DNA of 64,000 nt from Cyclina sinensis (GCA_012932295.1 JAAONU010000013.1:3642603-3706602), one strand, 5' to 3'. Positions 12,945 through 25,620 are shown, counted from the first letter of the stretch. Numbers and translations: made by a program. The notes: a model not told the origin generated them from the letters alone.

Positions 12945-13505
12945 TCGGCATGTTGAAAGGGGTGATTCTAGTTATTTCAGATTAATTGCTTTATGCATAC
13001 TTGATAAATAAGATAAGAATATGCCTACAATATGCTGCTTGAAATGATGTGTTATGGGTTTTCTAAGCATTCTATGTTAAGACATAAGTTTTGAGGTTAA
13101 GTATGTTTTGACTTCGAGATTCTTATTTTTGCAAATCTGTCAGAAAAGTAAATTGTTTTTCTTCTATATAATTACTCCCTCTTTGCATTAGATTTATTCT
13201 TTCCTCAGAAACATTTATTTATATTACATTTAGATTCTGATCAAATGTCTGAAATCGTTCCACTTGAATATGTAAGGAAACGTCAAGTTTTCATTGGCAT
13301 ATTACAAGGAACAGGAAGGAAACTGTTGACAAGCTTCTGTCTGATTCAGAAAATGACTGTGGTTCATTTCTTGTAAAATGCAGATCAGACACAATTTTAA
13401 TCTGTAAACCAGTCACACTCTCGGTCAGCCTGTCTTTTAGGAAATTAGTTGTCATAAAAATGAGATTCTGTCTTGTGCAGACCTTTACTTTTAAAAAGAA
13501 CATAG
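12945..13505 (+). repeat. Noncoding module pair Y-X, copy 2
   Basis: Y (12945-13012: GGCATGTTGAAAGGGGTGAT, then ATTAATTGCTTTATGCATAC) is followed ~400 bp later by X (13310-13505: GACAAGCTTCTGTCTGAT, then the ATGCAGATCAG block and AACCAGTCACACTCTC). Both parts recur in the same order at 17818-18455. Confidence 0.6.
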
Positions 13506-13786
13506 TTTAGTTTGACTAGCTCAACATGTCTTTAATGCATTTCTGTGATCATCATCTGTAATTCGTTGTCCTGTTCATGGAGACAACAAATGTCCTTCAA
13601 GCTAATCCCCTTAACTAAACTAGATGATGGAAGTACAATTGAAACATAACAGAGATGTTTTGGCAAAATGAAAGTTGATCATGCAGACAGTTGTATTCCA
13701 TGCAGAACTGTATGAAGAATTACCCAGTGGTCACCTTTGCCAAGGTCTTCAGGTCATTAATGCTTGCAAAACATGTGGACATGATT

Positions 13787-15798
13787 TTTTAGCTCATCTG
13801 AGCACAAAGTGCTCAGGGTGAGCTTTTCTGATCGGTCTTTGTCCATCGTCCGTCAGTCCGCCCGTCCGTCCGTCCGTCGTCAACTTTTCATTCAAACAAC
13901 ATCTCCTCTGAAACCAATGGGGCAAATTTAATGAAACTTGCCTGGGATGTTCCTTGCATGAAGCTCTACCAAGATTGTTCAAATGGTTCTGGTCCATTGC
14001 ATTTCTGGTTCACTGGAGCTAAAAATAGATTTTATAAGTTGGATCTTTAAAAATCTTCTTCTCCGAAACCACAAGGCCTGGAGCTTTGATATTTGGTATG
14101 AAGCATCATCTAGTGGACCTCTACCAAGTTTGTTCAAATTATGTCCCTGGGGACAAAACTGACCCCACCCCAGGGGTCAGTTGATTTTACATAGAGTTAT
14201 ATAGGGAAAACTTGAAAATCTTCTTGTCAGAAACCACAAGGCCTAGAGTTAAGATATTTGGTTTGTAGCATTGTCTAGTGGACCTCTACCAAGTTTGTTC
14301 AAATCATGGCCTCTGGGTCAAAAATGACCCCGCCCCAGGGGCCACTAGTTTTGCATAGAGTTATATAGGAAAATCTTAAAAAATCTTCTTGTCAGAAACC
14401 GTAAGTTATAGAGCTTAGATATTTGGTGTGTAGCATTGTCTAGTGGACCTCTACCAAGTTTGTTCAAATCCTGTCCTCTGGGTCAAAAATGGCCCCGCCC
14501 CAGGGCCCACTAGTTTTACATAGAGTTATATAGGAAAATCTTAAAAAATCTTCTTGTCAGAAACCGTAAGTTATAGAGCTTAGATATTTGGTGTGTAGCA
14601 TTGTCTAGTGGACCTCTACCAAGTTTGTTCAAATCCTGGCCTCTGGGTCAAAAATGGCCCCGCCCCAGGGGCCACAAGTTTTACATAGAGTTATATAGGA
14701 AAATCTTAAAAAATCTTCTTGTCAGAAACCATAAGCTATAGAGCTTAGATATTTGGTGTGTAGCATTGTCTAGTGGACCTCTACCAAGTTTGTTTAAATC
14801 CTGGCCTCTGGGTCAAAAATGACCCCGCCCCAGGGGCCACTAGTTTTACATAGAGTTATATAGGAAAATCTTAAAAAATCTTCTTGTCAGAAACCGTAAG
14901 TTATAGAGCTTAGATATTTGGTGTGTAGCATTGTCTAGTGGACCTCTACCAAGTTTGTTCAAATCCTGGCCTCTGGGTCAAAAATCGCCCCGCCCCGGGG
15001 TCACTTGTTTTACATAGAGTTATATGGGAAAAACTAAAAAAATCTTCTTGTCAGAAACAAGAAGGCCTACAGTTAAGATATTTGGTATGTAGCATTGTCT
15101 AGTGGACCTCTACCAAGTTTGTTCATATCCTGGCCTCTGGGTCAAAAATGGCCCTGCTCCGGGGGTCACTTGTTTTACATAGAGTTATATAGGTAAATCT
15201 TAAAAAAATCTTCTTATTAGAAACGGTAAGTTATAGAGCTTAGATATTTGGTGTGGAGCATTGTCTAGTGGACCTCTACCATGTTTTTTAGAAAAATTTC
15301 CCTGGGATCACTATTGGCCCCGCCCGAGGGGTCACAAGTTTTAAATAACAATATAGAAGAAAATCTTTAAGAATTATCTTGTCTGAAACCACAAGACCTA
15401 GAATTTTAAAATTTGGCATGAAGCAAGCTTTATCAAGCTTTTTCAAATTATTGGATTAGGTTAAAGGTCACGGAGGCTAAAAGTAGATTTATCTACTGTA
15501 CCTCATAGAGCCTTCATTTATAGACCAATATCTTTGATATTCAGTATAGAGGTTCCTTGCATGGACCTCTACCCGTGGGTAGGGTTTGAGGTCACTGGGT
15601 CAAGGTCAAGGTCACCATAGCTTATAATAGATATTTCTACTTTCTGTCATAGAGCCTTTTTTTATTGACTGATATTTTACATATTTGGTTTGTAGGCACT
15701 TACATATTTTCAATTAAAAAATGAAATACTGCTTAACAGCAAACCTACAGCCAAAGTACTCAGGTGAGCGATCCAGGGCCATCATGGCCCTCTTGTTT
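13787..15798 (+). mobile_element. Family A element, copy A3 (complete, young)
   Basis: The 5' hairpin AGCTCATC/TGAGCAC-AAA-GTGCTCA/GGGTGAGCT is at 13791-13824, followed by a GTCC-rich tract (13845-13880), a conserved ~270 bp head, and about eight ~165 bp monomers. A conserved ~470 bp tail ends GGTGAGCGATCCAGGGCCAT, then CATGGCCCTCTTGTTT. The head and tail are nearly identical to copies at 25621 and 52911, which suggests recent spread. Three direct half-sites (GGGTCAAGGTCAAGGTCA) lie at 15597-15614. It is non-autonomous. Confidence 0.88.
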
Positions 15799-16493
15799 AA
15801 TGCTTCCAAAAGAATCATAGATATTAAATATCCTCTCACCAGGAATGTCCTAGAACTTTGATATTTGAAAAGTAGCTTTGACAAGTAAATGTAAGAAAGG
15901 ATTGTTCAAGATACATGTCTTGGACCCTAGTTGCACCATGGCAGGAGAAAAGTAGACCCTCTTTCAACACAGGCTTCAGTACAAGAGAGGTTGATACTGA
16001 CCTACTTCTACATTGATAAGCTTTTAAATTGTGATTGCCCATGTCCATCCATATGATAATTTGTTTTACTTTGTCTTAAGGAAAATGAGTATAATTTTTC
16101 TTGTCTGAACCAATAAAGCAGAATGCTGTGAAATTTTTGTGCCATTGTCTAGTGAACCACCGAATGTGTTGAGGCTTTGCATACCCTTTCTTGATAACTG
16201 TCGAGTAACCGATTATGAGCCACAGTTCAGTACCCCTTGGCTTGATCGTAACTTTGTAGGACTGTATTTAGTAATACGCAGTCTGGTGTATCTTTTGTAC
16301 ATTTGTTAACCAATGACTGTAAGCAGAGTTATGTTACTTCGGAAGGTTGTTTCCCAAACTGTAACCGGGTGCTCCTTTGCCAGTTTCAGTTGAAACTTTG
16401 CAGTATAAATAGATGTATTGAAATAGGCAAATTATGCAAACTATTGCAGTCTGTCCACTTATAACAGTGTTATGGTTCTTTTTCTTTTCCTTC
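15799..16493. other. Unassigned noncoding DNA between repeats
   Basis: No gene recognised. Words such as CTTGTCTGAACC near 16090-16150 hint at an older, heavily decayed family A copy. Confidence 0.35.
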
Positions 16494-17545
16494 CTAGCAC
16501 ACTATGCTCAGGGTAAGCTTTTGTTATCAACTTATGTTTATTGTGTGCCATTAACTTGTTACTAAAAACAAAATCGTACCCTCAACCACAGGGTCAAGTT
16601 AATAAAAATTTGCTAGAATGTTCTTTACTTCAAGCTCTACCATGATTGTAGATCTCTGAATTAGGGTGTGTAGCATTGTGTAGCGAACCTCTACCAAGTA
16701 TTTTTTTTTTAAATCATGACTCTTTGGGTCACTTTTTGACCTGCCTGAAGGTTCAGATGTTTTACACAGAAATATGTAAAAAATCTTTAGAATTCTTCTT
16801 GTATGAACCATAAAACCTAGAGTTCTAATTATTTGGACAAAGTTTTGTCATGTGGATGCCTGAAGTGTCACATGTTTTACATAGAAATGTCTAGAGAAAA
16901 TCTTAAATTTTTGTTATACGGATCCACAAGGCCCAGAGTAATATTATGAACTGTTGGAAAGATTCTTCAAATTTGGGCCCTGGGGTCATAATTGGCTCTG
17001 TCGAAAGGTTTAGATGTTTTTATACAGACTAATGTAGACAAACTTTCTAAAAATTCTTCTTGTAAGATACTATTAGGCTGAGCCTTGTGATAATTTTTGA
17101 GTAGTATCTCTAGTGGAGCTCTTACAAGTTTGTTCAATTATGTCCCTGGGGTCACTATAGGCCCCATTCAAGGGGTCTCATGTTTTAAAAAGAAATATGT
17201 TTTAAATTCTTCTTGCATGAAAGCACAACACTAAGAGGTCTAAATTTTTGCACAAAGTATAGTATAATAGACAAGCTGGCAGGTTTCTTCAAAATTTTGC
17301 TCTACCTAGGAGGTCAGATGTTTTACACAGATTCAGTAGACAAACTCTTGACAGAAACCATAGGGCTGAGACTTCTGAAATTAGATTTGAAGCATTTTCA
17401 AGTGGACCTCCACCGATATTGTTCAAGATTATGCCTTTTGTTTTGTTCTTTCTTTTTATTTTGATATTTATAAAAAAAAGTACTTGTCTTTCTTAGCTGT
17501 TATAGTCAGATAAACACTTTAGAGCCATCATAGCCCTCTTGTTTT
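16494..17545 (+). mobile_element. Family A element, decayed copy
   Basis: A worn 5' end (AGCACACTATGCTCAGGGTA) and a worn 3' stem-loop (AGAGCCATCATAGCCCTCTTGTTTT, read in two parts) enclose six degenerate monomers with TTCTTGT..GAA..CA and CTCTACCAAGT words. It is one of the oldest copies in the window by eye. Confidence 0.65.
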
Positions 17546-17817
17546 TAATTTTTAATCTGTTGACCTAATGAACTTGAAAAGAAATCCTTCAGACTTCTTT
17601 AAAATGATTGTTTCCAAAGTGTTTCCTGGTATCCCGTCAAACCCTGGAAATTACTGAAGAAGCTGTCCAAGGCAGATAATTATGAAACAGAGCGGAACCA
17701 GAATATTATGTAAACTCCATAAAAGTTGGTGCCATTAATTTAGCAGACAGTGTTTATTTGACATCTGGAGCCTTTCTGAAGAATAATAATGCATAAGTCA
17801 TAAGAACAGAAACAAAC

Positions 17818-18455
17818 ATTTGGCATGTGGAATGAAGTGATCCGAATTATTACCAATTAATTACATTATGCATACCTGTTTCCTGGTCATGTTGCTTTAA
17901 GTGAGGGCATGTTAGTTTAATACAAACTGTTTTATGATGCTCAATTATATGCCAGAGACTGAAGAAATGGTCAGGAAATCCTGTCAGAGTTTTTAAGTTT
18001 AAGTTCCAGATACAGCTGTGGCTTTTAGATCTAAATACATTCTTGTAACAAAAGTTTTAGGTATATATGAATAAAGGTATCATTGCCATTGATACTTTCA
18101 TTGTACTTACTCTGTTACATTCATTCTGTAGTCTTAAGAATATTGAATTAAATCTACAGTGATAATTATGTTTGAAAAATAAATTCATGGAAAGGAAAAG
18201 TGTTTTTAACAAACTATACAGTATTGAGTCTTTTTTCTTCCTTTGCATAGTTAATAAAGAGAAAGGAAATTACTGACAAGCTTCGGTCTGATAAAGAGTA
18301 AGACTGTGCTTCATTTCTTTGCTAATATGCAGATCAGTCAGAATTTAAATTTGTAAACCAGTCACACTCTCTGTGTAACCCAGGAATTTAGCTGGCAGCA
18401 AGATTGTTTCTTTCTTATGCAGTCCTAAATTTTCAATTAAGAATGTACTGATTCC
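17818..18455 (+). repeat. Noncoding module pair Y-X, copy 3
   Basis: Y (17818-17880: GGCATGTGGAATGAAGTGAT, ATTAATTACATTATGCATAC) is followed ~450 bp later by X (18260-18455: TGACAAGCTTCGGTCTGAT, the ATGCAGATCAG block, AACCAGTCACACTCTCTGTG). It matches copy 2 best. Confidence 0.6.
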
Positions 18456-18877
18456 AGATCTATGTACTTACTTTTCATTATTGCATTACATTGAGTATGT
18501 TTCTTCAGGAGATTAAATCTTTGGAGATTATCACCCATCTCAGTTTAGCGGTTTCAGTAGAAGTTAGTCAATCATGTTCACAAGAAGCTTTACAACATTT
18601 TACGAAATCAAAGACATATAAACATTGCACTATGTTGTCATTTGTATGAATAAATTGCTCTGTTTCTGTCATAAAATAAGATCATTTATTGTATATAGCT
18701 TTTTCGCTAAGGACAGCAGGCTGAGCAGTATTTAAGTTATTACTTGTTTAATTCTGGAAATAACTGCATTTAGTTTAATCAAATTTACCACTACATGCAT
18801 TACATGCATTGCTATACATTTAATGACAGTTGAAAATAAACTACTTTATCCTAGTAAAAGTTGAAAATAAGCTTCTT

Positions 18878-19583
18878 TATGCTTCCCGAAGGGAGAGCAT
18901 ATAGTTGCCACCTTGTCCGTCCGTCTGTCCATCTGTCCATCCGTCCGTCCGTTGTGCTTGTCCGGAGCATAACCTGAAAACCTTTGGACATAATTTGTTT
19001 AAATGCACACAGTGGTTGAGGGGATTGAGGCAGAGTGCAGTGCAAAAGAACCATAACTCTATTTTGCGCTGTTTTAGAATTCACCCCTTTTAGAAAAATC
19101 TAGTCCGGAGCATAACCTGAAAACCGTTAGACATAATTTGTTTAAACTGCACACAGTGGTAGAGGGCATTGAGGCGGAGTGCAGTGCCAAAGAACCGTAA
19201 CTCTATTTTGCCCCGTTTTAGAATTATCTCCCCTTAGAAAAATCTTGTCCGGAGCATAACCTGAAAACCCTTGGACATAATTTGTTTAAACTGCACACAG
19301 TGGTAGAGGGCATTGAGGCAGACTGCAGTGCCAAAGAACCATAACTCTGTTTTGCAACGTTTTTGAATTATCTCCCCTTTTAGAAAAATCTTGTCCGGAG
19401 CATAACCAGAAAACCCTTGGACATAATTTGTTTAAACTGCACACAGTGGTAGAGGGCATTGAGGCGGAGTGGAGTGCCAAAAATGTGCCCACTTTATGAC
19501 TTTGCCTGTATGTTTTTGCCTTGCACATGTCCCTTTGGCTCTTGGTTCGGGGAGCATATGTCAGTTTTACTGATCTCCTTGTT
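18878..19583 (+). mobile_element. Family C tandem-repeat element
   Basis: It starts TTATGCTTCCCGAAGGGAGA followed by GCATATAG, then a GTCCGTCC-rich tract (18917-18952). Four monomers of ~143-146 bp follow, each beginning at TCCGGAGCATAACCTGAAAA (18961, 19104, 19248, 19394). The right end carries TTCGGGGAGCATATG and finishes CTCCTTGTT. The architecture is the same as families A and B with a different sequence. Open frames inside are repeat artefacts. Confidence 0.72.
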
Positions 19584-20360
19584 AATGTAGAACAGTTCTA
19601 CTTTACCTTAGTAAAGATAAAACTCTTAACTCACAAAAAACAGCCCTCACAGAGGACCTTGGATTTTATCTCTTATATAGGATAATGTTTTGATTTTGTT
19701 AAAAAAGTACATTCCCATCTCAGTGCCTTTTTTGTATCTGTAATTTGGTCTTGTTCTTACAAAAAAAAAGGCTGCTGAAAAATAAGGTGCAACAGAGATA
19801 ACATGTCGGTGTAAAATGTTTGGCTTCATAAATTATAAAATGGAAGGAAAAGTTTGGTATGATACACAAGTTTACTAACATTTTTCTGGTCATAAAACAT
19901 AAAAGTAAGCTTTCCATTCTGAATAATCTTGTAGATTGTAATTATTAGAAGTCTTAGAATTATTCAGCAAAGCAGTGTAACCTCACTTTAGACCTATTTA
20001 GGAATAATGATGTAAGGCAATGCCAAATAGATATTCACTCTTTTGGTTAATATTTCTATACTTAGCCAAAAAAAGTTAAGCACCATTGTTTGTTGAGATG
20101 ACAAATAGCTGAAATATATGCTTCATATTCAGGAAACTTAATGAAGTTATAATCTTGACTGAATTACAGTTTCTTCGAAACTGGATTGTTGTTCTGTCTA
20201 ACACTTTTCATAGATGCACGTTGAAATCTGTTTTGGGTCAAAGTATATCAAATATCTGTACAATACAATCGATAGTTGTAAAACACATTCTCTGTTACTT
20301 TAATCCCTATCAATGCTTTGTATCTTTATGTTCCCTATGGAAGATGAGGCAGTATATAGT
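19584..20360. other. Unassigned AT-rich noncoding DNA
   Basis: No gene or repeat was recognised in this stretch. Confidence 0.4.
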
Positions 20361-21012
20361 TTTGCAAATGTGGGTCGGTCGGTAGCCACTTTTGTTTCAG
20401 ATCAATGTCTAGAGAACTCTTGAACCCACCTTCCTCAGACTTGGTATGTAGGTTGGTCATGAATAGTAGATGACCCCTAAAGCTTTTTCAGGTCATTAGT
20501 TCAAAGGTCAATGTGACAGTGACCTTGAAAAGTAAAATAGTTTCCAATCAATAACTATAGAACACTTAATCCAAGGTTCTTCAAACTTAATGTGTAGGTT
20601 GCTCATGACCAGTAGATGACCCCTATAGATTTTTTTTCAGGTCACCAGGTCAAATGTCAAGGTCATGTTGACCTTGAATAGCAAAATGGTTTTCAATCAA
20701 TTACTATAGAACCCTTTGTCCAAGATTGTTCAATCTTAGTTTGTAGGTTGGCCATGACCAGTAGATGACCCTTTAGTTTTTCAGGTCACCAGTTCAAAGG
20801 TCAAAGTCACAGTGACCTTGAATAGCAACATGGTCTCTTATCAATAACTATAGAACTCTTGGTCCCAGGTTGTTCAAACTTAGTTTATAGGTTGGCCATG
20901 CCTAGTAGATGACCCCTATAGTTATTCAGGTCACCAGGTCAATGTTCAAAGTCACAGTGACCTTGAAGAGCAAAATGGTTTCTGATCAATAACTACAGGA
21001 CCATTGGTCCAA
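20361..21012 (+). mobile_element. Family G tandem-repeat element, interrupted at its right end
   Basis: About four ~146 bp monomers share the core GTAGATGACCCCTATAG, then CAGGTCACCAGGTCAAAGGTCA and CAGTGACCTTGAA. It begins near GTGGGTCGGTCGGTAGCC. It stops in mid-monomer (GGTCCAAGGTTT) where family A copy A4 starts, so A4 probably inserted into it. Confidence 0.6.
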
Positions 21013-23657
21013 GGTTTTTAGCTCATCTGAGCACTGCTCAGGGTGAGTTTTTAGGATCGTTGATTGTCCGATGTGCTTCGGCGTGCTGCGTCAACAATTT
21101 GACTTGAGCGCAACTCCTCCTAAACCTCTAAGCCAACATTGACAAAACATGCCTGGGATATTCCTTGCATGAAGCTCTACCAAACTTGTTCAAAGAATTC
21201 AATTCCATCAAGAACTCTGGTTGCTATGGCAACAGAAAGGAAAAACTTTGAAAATCTTCTCGTCTGAAACTACAAGGCCTTGAGCCTTAAGATTTGGTGT
21301 GTAGCATTGTCTAGTGGACCTCTACCATATTTGTTCAAATTATGCCCCTGGGGTCAAATTTGGCCCTGCCCCGGGGGTCAATTGATTTTACATAATCTTA
21401 TACAGTGAAACTTTAAAAAATCTTCTCGTCTGAAACCACAAAGGCCTGAACCTTAAGATTTGTTGTGTAGCATTGTCTAGTGAACCTCTACCAAGTTTGT
21501 TCAAATTATGCCCCTTAAGTCAAATTTGGCATTGCCCCGGGAGTCAATTGATTTTACATAATCTTATATAGGGAATACTTTGAAAATCTTCTTGTCTGAA
21601 ACCACAAGGCCCTGAGCCTTAAGATTTGGTATGTAGCATTGTCTAGTGGACTTCAACCAAGTTTGTTCAAATTCTGCCCCTTGGGTCAAATTTGGCTCCA
21701 CCCCCATCCCCGGGGGTCAGTTGATTTTACATACGCTTATTTTGGGAAAACTTTGAAAATCTTCTTCTCTGAACTGAAAAGGGCCTGAGCCTTAGGATTT
21801 GGTATGTGGCATTGTCTAGTGAACCTCTACCAAGTTTGTTCAAGTTGTACCCCTGGGGTCAAATTTGGCCCCACCCCGGGGGTCATTGGTTTTACATAGG
21901 CTTATTTATTGAAAAATTTGAAAATCTTGTCTGAAACCACAAGGCCCTGAGCCTTAAGATTTGGTATGTAGCATTGTCTAATGGACTTCAACCAAGTTTG
22001 TTCAGATTCTGCCCCTTGGGTCAAATTTGGCTCCACCCCCGTCCCCGGGGGTCAGTTGATTTTACATACGCTTATTTTGGGAAAACTTTGAAAATCTTCT
22101 TCTCTGAACTGAAAAGGGCCTGAGCCTTAGGATTTGGTATGTGGCATTGTCTAGTGAACCTCTACCAAGTTTGTTCAAGTTGTACCCCTGGGGTCAAATT
22201 TGGCCCCACCCCGGGGGTCATTGGTTTTACATAGGCTTATTTATTGAAAAATTTGAAAATCTTGTCTGAAACCACAAGGCCCTGAGCCTTAAGATTTGGT
22301 ATGTAGCATTGTCTAGTGGACTTCAACCAAGTTTGTTCAAATTCTGCCCCTTGGGTCAAATTTGGCTCCACCCCCGTCCCCGGGGGTCAGTTGATTTTAC
22401 ATACGCTTATTTTGGGAAAACTTTGAAAATCTTCTTCTCTGAACTGAAAAGGGCCTGAGCCTTAAGATTTGGTGTGTAGCATTGTCTAGTGGACCTCTAC
22501 CATATTTGTTCAAATTATGCCCCTGGGGTCAAATTTGGCCCTGCCCCGGGGGTCAATTGATTTTACATAATCTTATACAGTGAAACTTTAAAAAATCTTC
22601 TCGTCTGAAACCACAAAGGCCTGAACCTTAAGATTTGTTGTGTAGCATTGTCTAGTGAACCTCTACCAAGTTTGTTCAAATTATGCCCCTTAAGTCAAAT
22701 TTGGCATTGCCCCGGGAGTCAATTGATTTTACATAATCTTATATAGGGAATACTTTGAAAATCTTCTTGTCTGAAACCACAAGGCCCTGAGCCTTAAGAT
22801 TTGGTATGTAGCATTGTCTAGTGGACTTCAACCAAGTTTGTTCAAATTCTGCCCCTTGGGTCAAATTTGGCTCCACCCCCGTCCCCGGGGGTCAGTTGAT
22901 TTTACATACGCTTATTTTGGGAAAACTTTGAAAATCTTCTTCTCTGAACTGAAAAGGGCCTGAGCCTTAGGATTTGGTATGTGGCATTGTCTAGTGAACC
23001 TCTACCAAGTTTGTTCAAGTTGTACCCCTGGGGTCAAATTTGGCCCCACCCCGGGGGTCATTGGTTTTACATAGGCTTATTTATTGAAAAATTTGAAAAT
23101 CTTGTCTGAAACCACAAGGCCCTGAGCCTTAAGATTTGGTATGTAGCATTGTCTAGTGGATTTCAACCAAGTTTGTTCAAATTCTGCCCCTTGGGTCAAA
23201 TTTGGCTCCACCCCCGTCCCCGGGGGTCAGTTGATTTTACATACGCTTATTTTGGGAAAACTTTGAAAATCTTCTTCTCTGAACTGAAAAGGGCCTGAGC
23301 CTTAGGATTTGGTATGTGGCATTGTCTAGTGAACCTCTACCAAGTTTGTTCAAGTTGTACCCCTGGGGTCAAATTTGGCCCCACCCCGGGGGTCATTGGT
23401 TTTACATAGGCTTATTTATTGAAAAATTTGAAAATCTTCTTGTCTGAAACCACAAGGCCCTGAGCCTTAAGATTTAGTATGTACCATTGTCTAGTGGACC
23501 TCTACCAAATTTGTTCAAATTATGGCCCTAGGGTCAAATTTGGCCCTGCCCCTGGGGGTCAGTTGATGTTACCTAGGCTTATATAGGCAAAACTTTAAAA
23601 AACCTCTTGTCTGAAACCACAGAGCCTAGAACTTAGATATTTTTAATGGAGCATCAT
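21013..23657 (+). mobile_element. Family A element, copy A4, with higher-order tandem duplication; 3' end lost
   Basis: The 5' hairpin is at 21016-21050, with an RFX-like palindrome GTTGCTATGGCAAC at 21220-21233. The body is ~168 bp monomers arranged as 335 bp dimers (starts at 21691, 22026, 22361; then 22866, 23201). On top of this a block of about 1175 bp is repeated (21291 and 22466), nearly identical until ~23433. The copy stops after TTTTTAATGGAGCATCA without the usual tail. Confidence 0.82.
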
Positions 23658-24936
23658 ATATATAGGAGGAGACACATACTCAGATAGTACGGTGCAGCTT
23701 GATTTTATGTCAAGGTCATTCTACAAAGGGATTTTCATGAAACTTGGAATGCAGATTTGGTCACAATCGAAGGAAGCTTTTAAAGGCAGGCATTATCTTT
23801 CAGTTCTTTATTAAATGACAGGGCCTTGCCATAGACCAACATGAGATTCAAGGGGTATCCTTCCTCATTTTTGATGATTTCTTGTTGTTTAAAGATATTC
23901 TGGTTTTTTAAAGTTTTTGTACACTGCATGTCTTATAACAACGTGGGAGGCTTTATAGAGCATCAGTTGTTTTCAGCAGTTTTATTGCTGTTATTTTTTG
24001 TTCTCATGTTCTTCATCAGTCTTTGTCTAATAGATCAGGTATTTTTTCTGTCTTTCTCTCCACTGTAGTGCTATGGTATATAAGTTAACTTTTAATTTGG
24101 AAAGTTCCCCTGTTGTAAGCCAGACTTTAGAAATTGCATGTACATAAATTTGTTACAGTTACTTTCCAGAAATTTTTTAATGTGTGCGTTGTAAGCATAA
24201 TCTGTTTTTTTTTTACCTTTCTGTTGATAATAAAAAATTACTTATTAACTAGTGATATTTAGGGAATCGTTTATTTGATACACGAACCACCTGTTGCTGT
24301 CAGACAAAGCACAGACAATGTCAGCCAAATCATCTGATGCAAGAAAGGCATTCTGTCTAATTATTACTTAAGATTGACATATGTCATTCAACAAGGTCAT
24401 ATGTTTACATTCTTACCAATGTCTTCACTTACATAATTAATTGTTAGATTGGCCTGTGCCAACTGACTTTCTTTTGGTTAATGTAAGATACACACCAGTG
24501 TTCTTCTCATACAGTTCAATGTGCACTGCAAGAGAATTGTTAACCTTGACCTTAAGCTAATTCAATCTGAAAGTCAGTCTGAAATGTAGGTCACTTGACA
24601 TGAGTAATATCTTCTGAAAATGTCTTCTAAGTGAAAGTTAGGTCTGTTTTTTACCTTTAACTAAAGCTCTCTTTTGAGCTTGTGTTTCCATGGTGATATA
24701 AAGCATTTGTACTTTAAAAATTTATTTTCTCAGTCTTATCAAACACAGGAATATGAGGTCATAGACTGTCAAAAAAGATACAGATTTGTTGAAATGTTCA
24801 TCTGAATTAGTAAATTTTTTTGAGTATGTTCAAACATAATTTTAAAAATGGACATGGGTGCTGCCAGGACATTATATTCAATGAACATGTTCATTAGATT
24901 TTTTTATTCTGTGGATAGAATAATACACTTTTCAGT
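23658..24936. other. Unassigned noncoding DNA
   Basis: The first ~150 bp (GTCAAGGTCATTCTACAAAG, TTTTCATGAAACTTGGAATG) looks like a decayed repeat tail. The remainder shows nothing recognisable. The open frame at 23841-24068 is Phe/Leu-rich low complexity. Confidence 0.4.
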
Positions 24937-25420
24937 TTTTGTGTCGCCCTTTCGAAGAAACGGCGATACATAGGGATGGCTTTGTCCGGCGGTCCGTCAC
25001 GAAAACTTAACATTGGCTATAAATTTGCCATTTCTAAACATTATGTTATCAAACTTTCAAATTATATTGCTTATGACAACAGGGTCGGGATGATGCCAAA
25101 ATTTTTAGGTCAAGGTCACATTTGACAGAGTTATGCCCCTTTTTGTACTTTGATTTTGTCATGAAAACTTAACGTTGGAAATTATTTTGCCATTTCTTAA
25201 CATTTCGACATCAAACTTTCAAATTATATTGCTTACGACAACAGGGTCATGATGATGCCAAAATCTTTAGGTCAAGGTCACAATTGACAGAGTTATGCCC
25301 CTTTTTGTACTTAGATTTTGTCATGAAAACTTAACATTGGCTATAACTATGCCATTTCTTAAAATTTCTTCATCATACTTTCCAAATGTAATGCTTACAA
25401 TTGTATCACTTAAGACATAG
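24937..25420 (+). mobile_element. Family E tandem-repeat element (5' part)
   Basis: It starts GTGTCGCCCTTTCGAAGAAA then CGGCGATACA, an imperfect hairpin, followed by TTGTCCGGCGGTCCGTCAC. Three ~162 bp monomers carry CATGAAAACTTAAC and AGGTCAAGGTCACA and TTATGCCCCTTTTTGTACTT. Its right side is not seen before the palindrome at 25426. A related phrase (TTATGCCCCTTTTTCAAGTT) reappears at 28271, so the element may have been split by later insertions. Confidence 0.6.
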
Positions 25421-25425
25421 AGGAT

Positions 25426-25579
25426 ATTTGTTTGTTTTTGTGGAAGATGAGAATTTATTTCATCGAGTGAACACCATATGTGATATTTTCACAAGTGGCG
25501 CAGCCACGAGTGAAAATATCAACATATGGTGTTCACGAGATGAAATAAATTCCCATCTTCCACTAAAAAACAAACAAAT
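25426..25579. repeat. 154 bp imperfect palindrome (foldback or MITE-like)
   Basis: The left arm ATTTGTTTGTTTTTGTGGAA followed by GATGAGAATTTATTTCATC and GTGAACACCATATG is mirrored in the right arm. The centre is GTGGC-GCA-GCCAC at about 25495-25507. The arms of ~70 nt are almost continuously paired, so it could extrude a cruciform or give a long hairpin transcript. No target duplication was identified. Confidence 0.85.
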
Positions 25580-25620
25580 TTTCTTTTTATTTTATGCCAA
25601 CACGTCAAAAATGGGTTTTT

